NCBI GenBank assembly: GCA_019279435.1
Contig: JAAALK010000081.1
Location: 56,411,318-56,475,317 of the forward strand
Reading direction: 5' to 3'
DNA from: Zizania palustris
Taxonomy: Eukaryota > Streptophyta > Magnoliopsida > Poales > Poaceae
Length of the DNA stretch: 64,000 nucleotides
The notes below the pieces were generated by a model that saw only the letters and a program-made list of their open reading frames with translations, was not told the origin of the DNA and ran no database searches. The translations under genes were made by a program, and so were the position numbers. Positions 54,513-64,000 of this stretch are shown here, in pieces (positions within the stretch are counted from its first letter, which is position 1; the number at the start of each line of letters is the position of its first letter).

Positions 54513-57500
54513 TGTAACACCCCAAGAAATAAAAACAAATAAAATAAAAGAAAATGATTATTTAAATCAATTCTGGATTTATTTATTAAAGGAAAATCAT
54601 AAAAGAACCCAAATAAAGCCAAACAGGGAGGAATATACAAAATATTGACCTGAAAATTTTATGAGATGAACTAGAGGCCAAAATATAATTTTAGGAATTT
54701 TTACAAATTTTTACCAACAATGAATCAACCCTTAATCAAATATATGAATTACTGAATTTATTTTAAATCAGAAAAGAATTAAAAAGGCTTAATGGGCCTC
54801 AACCCCGAATTCGCCCGAGCCCAGCCCAGTCCAAGCCGTGGGTCACTGACCCGTGGGTCCCTCCTGTCGGCGCCGCTTCCCTCCTCCCTCTTCCGCCCGC
54901 GCCCGCTCCGGTCCCACTTGGCAGTCACAAGCGCTCGCCTCCGCCCTCTGACCAGCCTGGCCCGCCTGTCGGCCCTTCCTTTTTGTTTTGCCCGCTGACA
55001 GGTGGGGGCCACCTGTCAGATGCTTCGTCTCCGATGGAAGGGGATCGCCCCCTTCCTTTCTCCCGGCGATTTCCTTCTGCTTCTCGCCGCCGGCAGCCCG
55101 CGATCACCCGGATCACCCCCGGATCGCCTTCCCCGCAAGCCACCGCCTCCTTTCCATCCATGGCGACGCGTTTTGCGCTTTAGGAAAGCTACCCGGAGCT
55201 TGGAAAGGCTTCGTCGAAGTTCTAGGGAACCCTTCGGTTCCTTGCCATCCCGACCTCCGGCGACCCCCTATATAAACCCCTCGCCCTCACCGCACTCAAT
55301 CCACACCGCCGTAGCCCGAGCCGTAGCGATCCAGAGCACCGCCACTCCTTTTTCGGGTTTCCCCTCTGCTCCACCTCCGGCGAGCCCTCGCCATCGATCC
55401 CAGCCCCCACCGCCCTAGCCACCGCCACCGACGAGACCGCCGGAGCCCGCTCGTCATCGGCCACCCCTCCGTCGGTCGTGAAGACCACCGGATCGTCGTC
55501 GCCGTCGAGCACCCGAACCCTCTCCGTCGTCTACGCTCGCCGCCGGTCACCTCCAGGCCCCCATCATCGCCACCGAAGGTACTATCAGGACCCCCTTCAC
55601 CTCCGTATTCCATTTTGGCCCTAGCTAGACCCCCTAGGCCCTCGTCGCCGCCGTCATAGCCGCACCCGAGCCCGCCATCGCCGGAGACGAAGGGGGTACG
55701 TGCCCCCTTACGCCCGTGCCGTGCCGGAAGGCATCGTGGCCGTCCGATCGTGATCGAAGGGCTACGATTAAATCCCTTCGGGATTTAATCCAGGCCCTCA
55801 GATCTGATCGAAGGGGTACGGTGCCATCTCGACCGTTGATCATAACTTAAAACCCCGGCGTAATCTAGTGCGTCCACGTCATACCGTTTCGCCCAATCTA
55901 ATCCTGGCCGTCCGTTTTCATTTAAGGGATCCCGCCTCGCGCCTGGCCGCCGGATCTGGATCCAATGGATCTGGTTGATCCGGTCCATGCGCACAGTGCC
56001 GCGGTCCACCGTGGGCCTGGCTCACCGTGGACCAGAGCCCATTATCCAGTTTAAATAAAATTCCAGAAATTGATTTAAACTTTGAAAATTCATATCTTGC
56101 TCATTTTAACTCCAAATTTCACCATTCAAATTTTGTTAGAACCAGAATAATATTCTCTACACATTAATGCCATAAAAACAGTATGTTACTGTTACCCAAA
56201 ATATTTTTAACAAATAAAAGAATAAAAACCCCTTGGGGATAAATTATTAATTCAGAAAAATAAATTAGAAAGCCCTAAGAAATTAAGTTTACTGTTTATT
56301 CACCAAACATCAGAATATTAAAACTTTATTCCACATAATTAAAACCACAAATGTGTATGTTTAGTATTTGGTGAATTTTTGTCTGTTTATTGAATGTACT
56401 GTTTATTTCTCCATATCGAGAAGACTACGAGTTCATCGAGGAGCAGGAGTTCTACCCCGAGGTTCCTCCATCCCCCTTTGCTGATCAAGGCAAGTCATCA
56501 ACCACCCCTGTGGAAACAGTTGATCATATTTGAGCCCATGTTTTAATAAATTATCGCTATAACTCATAGGTTAATATTGCATTAGTCCAATAATCAAGCC
56601 TTACACTTATATTTATTAGATCCCCGTCCTTGTGTGCAAACCCAAGCCATGCTTATTGAGCCTTAACTCCTTGTCACTCTACTATAAAAATATTAGCTAG
56701 TGCCCAATGTACCGGCACAACTGCTATAGGATAAAAAAGAATGAGTCGTAGATAGTTGGATTCTGTATATGAATTTCCCCGTTATTCTCGTCTCTGGACT
56801 CTGTTGGAGTTGGCTAAGTTATAAGTATGGTGGGTTCCGGGTGCAAGCTCGGGCACTGGTTTGTCGCACTCGGGGCACTATAAGGACCGGTCTGCGGGAT
56901 CTGTTGCAAAGCACTTCCGTACCAACCACAAGTCTAATGGGTAAGTCCTAACTAGAAGTATGGAATACTCCGGCTCGATGCACCATAGAGGAGGGGGCAA
57001 GGGGCTAGCCTGCGGGCGACTTGTACCGACGAGGCTCAAGGGGGGGTATGGTGGGGCTCCGATGCGTCGGGACACCATATGAAACCCATAAGAGGGTGCT
57101 GTTGAGTCGGGGAGGACTATATGGAAGGTTTTGGCACGAGTTCCCGTGAAATGGGTCATCTCGTTACACTTTGGTGTAGGTGATGAGTGCGTGCCTTGTG
57201 GGTACAGTGGTACATCTCTGATCAGAGTAATTTAATCTTTTCGAAAAGCCGATCCCACGGTCAAGGGCGGGTTGTGTGACTACTCGCAGTTAGTTTACAA
57301 TTGTTTGAATGGTCGAGTTATTCATGGCACGTAAGGACTGTTGAGCGAGGTGGGGCTGACTGTACCCCTCGAGTTAGAAGATGATGATGCACACACACAT
57401 GTTTACTTTTCCGTACTAACCAATTGCTCACATTTAAAGCTTTACAATTATGCTGCTTCCGCAAAACTAGCCACTATCTCCCTTGTTATTACCTTGCATT

Positions 57501-57811
57501 ATATTTGCATTTGGTGGCTTGCTGAGTACATCTGTACTCACCCCGTTGACTTACACCATCAGAGCCAGTCTACTACGAGGAGGATGAAGGTCTGGAGTAG
57601 CGACCCAGTCAAGGCGAGACTGGAAGGAGGCGTTCATCTAGGACCCTTATTTTATTAGTTTCTCTTCACCTTTATTCACTTTTGTATTAATGCGGTCTAC
57701 GAACCGTGAATGATTGTCCGTATTGTACGTGGTCGCATGATGAACGTCTTGTTTTATTGATTTTCTATGGAATTTCAATAAAGTCCTGATTTATTAAATT
57801 GGGGCGCGACA
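54513..57811 (+). repeat. 3' LTR of the chromovirus
   Basis: 3,299 bp, co-linear with 41220-44520 with scattered substitutions. TATA box at 55269-55276. Followed by the target duplication CATTT. Confidence 0.92.
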
Positions 57812-57816
57812 CATTT

Positions 57817-58031
57817 GTATTGCAAACAACCCGGTTCAGCACTCCAGAACCAAACACATTGATGTGAGATATCATTTTCTCAGAGATCACAATGAGAAGG
57901 GTGATATTGAACTTCAATATGTTGATACCCAACACCAGCTAGCCGATATTTTCACGAAACCCCTCGATGCTTCTCGATTTGCCTACTTGCGTGGGGAACT
58001 TGGTGTTTGTCACCCTTACGACATTTTGTGA
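57817..58031 (+). pseudogene. Sirevirus pol, last part after the nested insertion
   Basis: The RNase H end continues in the frame broken at 41219: NNPVQHSRTKHIDVRYHFL, then LADIFTKPLDASRF, ending HPYDIL and TGA at 58029-58031. The CATTT at 57812-57816 is the duplicated target. This shows the two pol parts were one gene before the chromovirus inserted. Confidence 0.9.
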
Positions 58032-59109
58032 GGGGGAGCAGATTTAGATTGGTGTGCATTTGCTAATTGTGTGTTGAAATTGCATTTACATCTTTTTCAC
58101 TTATATGCCCGACTTTACTTCGTGAAATCATGCTCACTGCTCAATCTTGTATCTAGCATGTATAGGCAGGACTGCTTTAGCTATCTTTTTATCTGCTTGA
58201 TAGCAAGTCACTTTTTCTTTGGATGCTAAAAATTGCAACTTGAAAAATTGTTCTACTTACTCATGGATATTCATCAAGTGCTAAAAATTGGTTCACTTAA
58301 TCAAAATTCAAAAATCCATGATTTACATGCTTCAAGTTAAAAGATCCAGGTGGGTTTGTTTGCCGCACTACTCTATTCTAGACTGCTTACCATTGCACAT
58401 TGGTCTGAACTGGAATAATGTAGTGTCTGCCAAAATCATTGCCTTAAGCTTCTGATGGCTTTCATGCCTAGGCTTGGCTTGATTGGACAGTATAAGGTGG
58501 ACAAACAAATAACCCCTGGCATTATGAAAAAGAACAACAAAATTCATTGATCATCAAGTTTGCTTTTCATGCTCCATTTGAACTGGACTTGTCTGTCTAG
58601 AGTAGAAATTGACTAGCTTTGTGCAGTCCTTGCTTTTACTTGTCTACTTTCCTTGACTAAGTGGTGATGCTTTTATTTCAAAAAATGATAAAATCACATG
58701 CTGTCATCATGTTTTAGAGCATGTTAAATTGAGCTGAGCACATGATCATTGGTATTACTGTTGGCATATCTTTGCTTTATATGTCTTTGCAATTCCGCTC
58801 ATTTCCAAGCAATGCATCTTTTAAATGCTCCTTGATGCTTGCATTGCCAAAGAGGGAGAAATTATTGAGTTCTCTGTAGCAAGGGGTTAAATTAACTCAG
58901 GGGGAGTTTTTTTTATGAGTTTTATTTCTTGAAAAAGGGGAGATTTGCCGAAGGGGCTTTTACTCTTGAAAAAAGGGGGAGGAAAATTCTTGTATCAAGT
59001 GACATAATTTGGCTCGTTTCTGAGATTTTATGGTCACTTGTGTGCTGAAATTTTTTCAAATTTTCTGGAACTTGAATTTGGTTGTCAATGCACTCATCAA
59101 GGGGGAGAT
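58032..59109 (+). promoter_or_regulatory. Multiple polypurine-tract region of the plus-strand Sirevirus
   Basis: Purine tracts occur right after the stop (GAGGGGGAGCAGA), near 58852 (AGAGGGAGAAA), 58898 (CAGGGGGAG), 58935 (AAAAAGGGGAGA), 58972 (AAAAAAGGGGGAGGAAAA) and next to the LTR (CAAGGGGGAGAT). The last is the expected primer for plus-strand DNA. The layout mirrors 18157-19293. Confidence 0.65.
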
Positions 59110-61165
59110 TGAGAAACCAAGGGTTGGTTTCCGTGTTTGTGATGAGTGATTGACAGGCTTTTTACCCTCTGGTTCGAAGGGGTACCTCTGAAGGGGGTTC
59201 GGAGGTTGGATCTCCGAAGGGGGTTCGGAGGTTGGAACACCGAAGGGTTCGGTGGTTCGGTTGCTGTAGCTATTGCAGCAGAGTGTGCCTGTCGGAGGGG
59301 TCCGACAGTACATGATGACTGGGTCTGTACCGAAGGTCTCGGTACTTTGGGCGGTACACCGGAGTGTGTGCCGAAGGTTGCTAACCCGGAGAGGTCTCTG
59401 GAGTACTGGATACACTTGTCTGCTTGTCTGTGGTGCGCAGGGGACTTCAGAGGCAACGGACGGACGTAGCAGGTGAACCTGGGTCAAGCGGGAGGCTTGT
59501 TGCCAGGGGAGCAGGGAGCTCCATCACAGTGGCTGCGAAGGGGTCCAGGTCGGTCCTCGGGTCGAGGTGCACCAGGTGAAGGCAGTAAGTGCGGAGCGTG
59601 GCTCCGGGTGAAGGTACTCCGAGACAAAGTCCTCGGAGGCGAGGTACTTCGAAGGGTACTCCGGATGGAGTGACTTCGGAGTATGGTGGATCAGGTCCTC
59701 TGCGGAGGCAAGGCGTTCGAAGTGTGCTCTGGAGAGAGACATTCGAAGGTACCCGACGAAGGTCTCAGAAGTCAAGGTGCATCGAAGGCATGGTCCGGGT
59801 GAGGCTCGTCGAGGAGTGTGCTCGGGGAGAGACACTGCGACGAAGGGCTCATGGAATTCTTCATGCGGAGGCCTTGGACGAAGGAGGGACTTCGAAGGGT
59901 GGTACTCCGAAGGTGGGGCTTCGGAGTGAAGCAGGCTTCGGAGCGAGGCTAGCTCCGGAGCGAGGTTGACTTGTGGTACTTCGGCCATGCATGGTTTCGG
60001 TACACGGACTGACGGAGTTTGGGTTGGGAGTAGCTGCGAAGCCGTGGTGGTCCACTCCGGAGGTGTTGGTGCGAAGGCCCAAGGGCTTTGACGGCTTCGG
60101 CTCAAAACCGTCACTGTATCGGAGGCTATCTTCGGTGAAACGAAGGCCATCAGGCTCAAGGCTTCTCACCGAAGCTACCGCGCCCCTCGCGTGCGAAGGG
60201 GGGCTTCAGGAAGGTCAAAGACTGCAAAGGCTGACACTGTCTGCTCTGCAAAAAGCTGACGCTGTCCCCTCTGCAAAGCTGACAGAGAAGCCTCCAGAAT
60301 AAAGTAGACTACCTTTTGTACCCCTCAGTTCTGTAGAGACAAAACCTTTGTAAATCCTAGGGGTAATGTAGTCAATTTCACTTGGGTGAACTGTGGGCTA
60401 TAAATATGGGGGCTGGGTAGGTAACATTTAACACTTTGAGCATTTACTGTTGAGCTCTTGTACTAGCCCTCTCACACTTTGAATACATCCAGTGAGTTCA
60501 TTTTAGTGTTCCTTGTTCAAGCGGCGAAGCCCTGCTTCTGTGTGCTTTTTGCTTGAGCTCGTTTTACATACCTCGCTGCATACTTCGTCCATTTGTGTGT
60601 AACCTTGAGTGTCTTGTGACAGTGCATCGAAGCCTGTGTTGACGAAGTGTGTTGTGTGCGAAGTGTGTTTTTCAGTGCGCATTCGCTCTGTGTAACAGGA
60701 GGCTAGTCCTCACTGCTTACTAGCGAAGCCCTGTTCGAAGCCCGTTTTGCTTCTCGTGTCGAAGCCCTTAGCGGTGTCCGTTTGGTGTGCGTTTAGACCT
60801 TCGCAAAATGAAGCCCAGCACCAGTTGCTGTCCCTAAGTTTTAGGTCGAAGTCCTCAGAGGGTAGTCCACTCTTGCGAAGGGTAAAGTGCGAAGCCTGCT
60901 CGAAGCACCCTGTGTTCGGAGCCTGCACTGACTTAGCAGAGTTGTTTTCGGGGTTATGGGTGGAGCGAAGTCTGCTTGGCTTCGGACTTTTACTCCTTGC
61001 GAAGCCTCTGTTCGGAGCTGTCAAGTACCTCCGAACCAGACCTTCGAAGGTTGGTGTTCGAAGCCTGTTCCGCAGTAGACAGAACTAAAACCGAAGGTTG
61101 TTTTTAGCCTGAAATTTTAAAAGCTCCCATTCACCCCCCCTCTGGTCGCCATTTTCGGTCCAACA
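59110..61165 (+). repeat. 3' LTR of the Sirevirus, complete
   Basis: 2,056 bp, TGAGAAACC...GGTCCAACA, followed by the target duplication GGATT. TATA box near 60399-60408. About 2% apart from the 5' LTR by eye over the shared part, so the insertion is recent to moderate in age. Confidence 0.9.
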
Positions 61166-61439
61166 GGATTGCTAAATTTCGAATAGATCTGTGAATGATA
61201 AAAACTCTGTTGGGGTAACAAAGAACGAATGGATTAGAATCACAAAACATAACTAACAACATTATCGTTTTAAGTTCAATTGCTGCGATAAATGAGCAAA
61301 AAATATGACGACAATATATCATGTTTGCCAAGCTCAGCCACATACAACACAGGAACAAAGCTGGAAAACTGCGGCAGGGAACCATTATCTCCCAAACCAA
61401 CACAGCTCTCTCCCAACAACTTTCTACGGAGGGCGGTGG

Positions 61440-61758
61440 CAGAGGAGCGCGCGGGGGCGGAGCGCGCGGGGGCAGAGGATGGCGGCGGAGGTCGGTGGCA
61501 GAGGGCGCCGGGGAGTGAGCTCTGTACGAGAGTGAGCTCCTGGTCGGGATGTTCGGAGAGGAGAAAGGTTCTCAGCCAAGGTAGATGTTGTAGAAGCAAG
61601 GGCAAAATCGGTAGAAGAGCTCAAAAAACATGTTTAGTGAAGGGCAATGCTATATGTTCAAACTCCCCATTATTATAATGCTATATCTGCAATTGCCAAC
61701 GTTGGGGTGCTGTTCTTGCGAAGCCCACCGAAGGGAGTGCTATATTTGCAAATTTCTC
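61440..61758 (-). repeat. Right TIR of the MULE
   Basis: Inverse of 33975-34285, ending at the 9 bp duplication CATGCAGGT (61759-61767). Confidence 0.85.
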
Positions 61759-61767
61759 CATGCAGGT

Positions 61768-63826
61768 AGGCCAATGCTTTCGGGACCTTTTCGCATCACA
61801 CAGCGTTATCGTGGGGGCATTTCTTTCTGGGGTTTCAAGATAGAAAGCTGAACACCATCACAGCTTCTTTTTCACATGCATGCCCAAACGCGCACCCACC
61901 TGCAGTCCACCACCTTCTTGATGAAGCTCACATTGTAGATTAGCCATGTAACTTGTACATATGCTCGTTCATGCGCTGCGAATTCCTGTTTAATTGACCC
62001 AATGCGATTCTACCCGTTAATTGCACATCCAGACCTGACTTGTTTTTTTTCAGGCATTACCAGTTACCGTCACTGCAAAATTCTAAAAAGTATAAAACGA
62101 TTTATATAAAAAAATTAGATGGATAATATAGTTAAATGCATCCTAGCATATATATGCACTTGGTGACAAAGAGCTAAACAGAGTGTAGTACAGTAGTAGC
62201 AGTAACTCAGATGTGGTTTCCTTGGGCTGAGCATTATCAAGCTACTAGTGAAAAGCAAACGCTGATAGCAATATCATACTGAACTGCTAGCTGGGGACCA
62301 AGCTAGCATATGGCGATCGAAAGACCATACGGACAAACAAAAAATAGTCGAGATAACAGCGATCGATGCTTGCATATGGCGATCGGAAGACCATACTGAC
62401 AAAAAAATAATAACGGCTGCTGTTCTGAAGGCAATGAGCTGAGGTTCATCCGTCGTCGTGGCAACAGTGTCGTTTCCCCGGTAAATCGATGCGTCGGATA
62501 TATGGGAGTTTAAGAAATGGGCGAGACATCGCATGTGCAAGTGTGCATCTCCGCACACGACTTTCCTCGGTCGTGTCCCAGTCCTAGCTAGATTTGTTGT
62601 GGTGGTTCGTCTTCAACGTTAACGTTTCTCCAACATTGAAGGATGATGTTTTTCCAGACTTCCACCTACACTGATGAATGATGATGCTACCTAGCTGTGT
62701 GAAACATATTGTGGACGACAGATTAGATACGATCTAATTGTAAAAAATCTTGAGAAGTGGATGAGAGAGATATCTGGAATTTAAAAAAATATAAAGCACT
62801 AATTGGTTGAAGTTTATAGTTGTCTCGACCGTTGTATTAAATATTTTATTGAAACTACCATCGACGATGTGAAAAAGTTTGGGGTTCTAAACCAGGCTCC
62901 CTCTTGAAACTGTCCTAAGCGGAAATCGAACGGGGCACATGACTGTGGCAGGACAGATTGATTCTGTATTGGATATTTAGATTACCGTGTTTCCAAATTG
63001 ACGTTGGTTTGATAATACGCCGGGCACAGAGTATGCTGTATGCAACCAGACACAGAGAATCAAAACGGTCAAACTATATGTACGGCGACTACTGTACTAT
63101 AGGCTGGACCCCATCCTCTCTACTGCTGGGCGTTAAACTGCGGCATTAATCTGCAGTGTTGACCTCGCTCGCCGCCGCACGTAACGTACCGGTTGGGTCT
63201 CGACACGTTGTTCTCGTTCGTAGTCGACGCGGCCTCGCGCAGGACATGGTGGATGGATACTCATCGCCGACCGGGCGGCCGACACGTATGGGGCCGGGTG
63301 GGCCAAGACGGCAATCAACCGGCAGCTAGTAGCTACGGAGACCGAGATTCTACGCCCATCATTTCGCTGCTTGGCTGTAGCCGCGGCGTACGAGAGCAGT
63401 AGTAGCTGGGCGGTGGTGTACGGTGGATTAGATCCAGAGGAGGGGAGAAGCAACGAGCGGCGTACGTGCGTGGCATGGCGTGGGACGGCACGTACGTACG
63501 CGCGGCGCTAGGCGTGTACCGTTTGTTCTACGGAGTACGGATGGCGACGACTGGTGGATGGTGGTCGAATCCATCGTGTTTTCCCCTTCCGGAGGCCACG
63601 AATCGTGGCGATGAGCCGAGGACAACAACTTTTTTACCTGCCTCTCTCCCAACTCCTCTACGCCATCACTCAACAGCCACTCTCCGAGTCGCCACCTGCT
63701 CCGGCGGATCCCTGCGCCCCATCCCGTCGTCCCCCGCCGCGGCAAGCTCTCGCCACGAGCCGCCAGATCTGTCAACCCACCACCGCATTCAAACCCGGGG
63801 CTCCACTAGGTCCACGCTTAAGCCAA
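61768..63826. other. Intergenic DNA right of the nest
   Basis: No gene recognised. 62083-62115 repeats a motif from 33721. A 32 bp unit is duplicated (62306-62337 and 62372-62403). 63150-63790 is GC-rich with overlapping frames on both strands and no domain; it could be an unrecognised gene end or promoter. Confidence 0.4.
62306..62403. repeat. Direct repeat of 32 bp, period 66 bp
   Basis: GCATATGGCGATCG followed by AAGACCATAC and GACAAA stands twice, with two differences. Confidence 0.85.
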
Positions 63827-64000
63827 GGATTTTTTTTAAAATAATATTTTTTTTATAAAAAAATTTCAAATCTGATACTTGGTTTAAAAAAATTGCAAAA
63901 CTAAACCCGCAGACTATCAACCGAACCAGACTGACATGACTCTGGTTCAACCGATGGTCTGTCGAACGAGTGCCACGCCGACCTGATTCGGTCATTGATC
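63827..64000. mobile_element. Partial MITE related to 28909-29150
   Basis: A T/A-rich end followed by TTTCAAATCTGATAC and AAAAAATTGCAAAACTAA resembles the left part of the 28909 element (TTCAAATTTGTATG, AAAAAATTGCAAAAGTAA). It is cut by the window end, so neither inverse end nor duplication can be checked. Confidence 0.4.

Larger units (their letters stand above)
41220..57811 (+). mobile_element. Chromovirus, Tekay/Del-type Ty3/gypsy element
   Basis: Target duplication CATTT (41215-41219 and 57812-57816). LTRs of 3,301 and 3,299 bp, Met-tRNA primer site, accessory ORF, gag-protease, pol with chromodomain, purine tract. Very long LTRs and a C-terminal chromodomain fit the Tekay lineage. Without the 4.5 kb insertion the element is about 12.1 kb. 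The only visible coding lesions are one in-frame stop between gag-protease and pol and the insertion in the accessory ORF. LTRs differ by roughly 1-1.5% by eye, so it is young. Confidence 0.92.
34470..61165 (+). mobile_element. Sirevirus (Ty1/copia, Maximus/SIRE lineage) with nested insertions
   Basis: Target duplication GGATT (34465-34469 and 61166-61170). 5' LTR 34470-36029 (its last ~490 bp deleted), gag 36030-38198, pol 38301-41219 continued at 57817-58031, purine-tract region 58032-59109, 3' LTR 59110-61165. The chromovirus at 41220-57811 splits RNase H. A Gag with a long coiled-coil tail, 2 kb LTRs and repeated purine tracts point to the Sirevirus genus. The copy is dead: deleted primer site, stops, a frameshift and altered zinc knuckles and protease. 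Confidence 0.9.
33975..61758. mobile_element. Mutator-like element with long TIRs, host of the nest
   Basis: The left end (GAGAAATTTGCAAATATAG from 33975) and the right end (61758 inward) are inverted copies over about 300 bp, with few differences. CATGCAGGT is duplicated on both sides (33966-33974 and 61759-61767), the 9 bp target duplication of Mutator elements. Without the Sirevirus insertion the element is about 1.08 kb (33975-34469 plus 61171-61758). It has no transposase and is non-autonomous. Its centre, about 34290-34469 and 61171-61435, may be captured host DNA, but I could not identify a source. Confidence 0.85.

Noticed and set aside
63150..63858. GC-rich frames up to 130 codons near the window end
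   Set aside because: No recognisable protein; open frames on both strands. Could be a gene edge, but nothing supports a call.

Overview
This 64 kb window is nuclear DNA of a grass, probably panicoid or a relative. The grounds are intron-containing host genes, nested LTR retrotransposons of grass type (Sirevirus copia, Tekay-type chromovirus, Tat-type gypsy), Stowaway, hAT-like and Mutator-like MITEs, and one 100-N assembly gap at 26829-26928. It holds one apparently sound host gene, cut by the window edge, and one broken host gene copy. Nearly everything else is transposable elements.

Layout. 1-2662 (minus): a bromodomain protein gene, nine reconstructed exons, 3' end outside the window. 4997-12756 (minus): a 5'-truncated, intron-containing copy of a mitochondrial ABC half-transporter (ATM3/ABCB25 type) with an in-frame stop and a frameshift; one intron holds a 2.6 kb LTR element with gag and protease only, another a 0.5 kb inverted-repeat element. 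12757-15600: unassigned, partly GC-rich DNA with a 635 bp MITE. 15608-16132: a solo LTR. 16168-22436 (minus): a decayed Sirevirus. 22437-23496: a fragment of a different copia gag. 23497-26828: the 3' end of a Tat-type gypsy element (minus) with an intron-containing antisense gene on plus that has its own promoter-like region. 26929-30980: intergenic DNA with small MITEs. 30985-33597: a solo LTR with a second solo LTR inside it.

The centre of interest is 33975-61758, a four-level nest that the target-site duplications resolve at every level. A Mutator-like element with TIRs of about 300 bp (9 bp TSD CATGCAGGT) contains a Sirevirus (34470-61165, TSD GGATT). The Sirevirus contains a Tekay-type chromovirus with 3.3 kb LTRs (41220-57811, TSD CATTT), and that contains a gag-only LTR element (45142-49669, TSD TTCTG). 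Insertion order is therefore fixed: MULE, Sirevirus, chromovirus, gag-only element.

The element genes divide as expected: gag (particle), protease, reverse transcriptase/RNase H and integrase. Three accessory reading frames are less ordinary: a coiled-coil ORF upstream of gag in the chromovirus (split by the gag-only element), the antisense gene of the Tat-type fragment, and the gag-only ORF whose C-terminus lies in its own LTR. Most copies carry stops, frameshifts or lost catalytic residues; the chromovirus is the best preserved. All family names come from motif recognition by eye; no database search was run.
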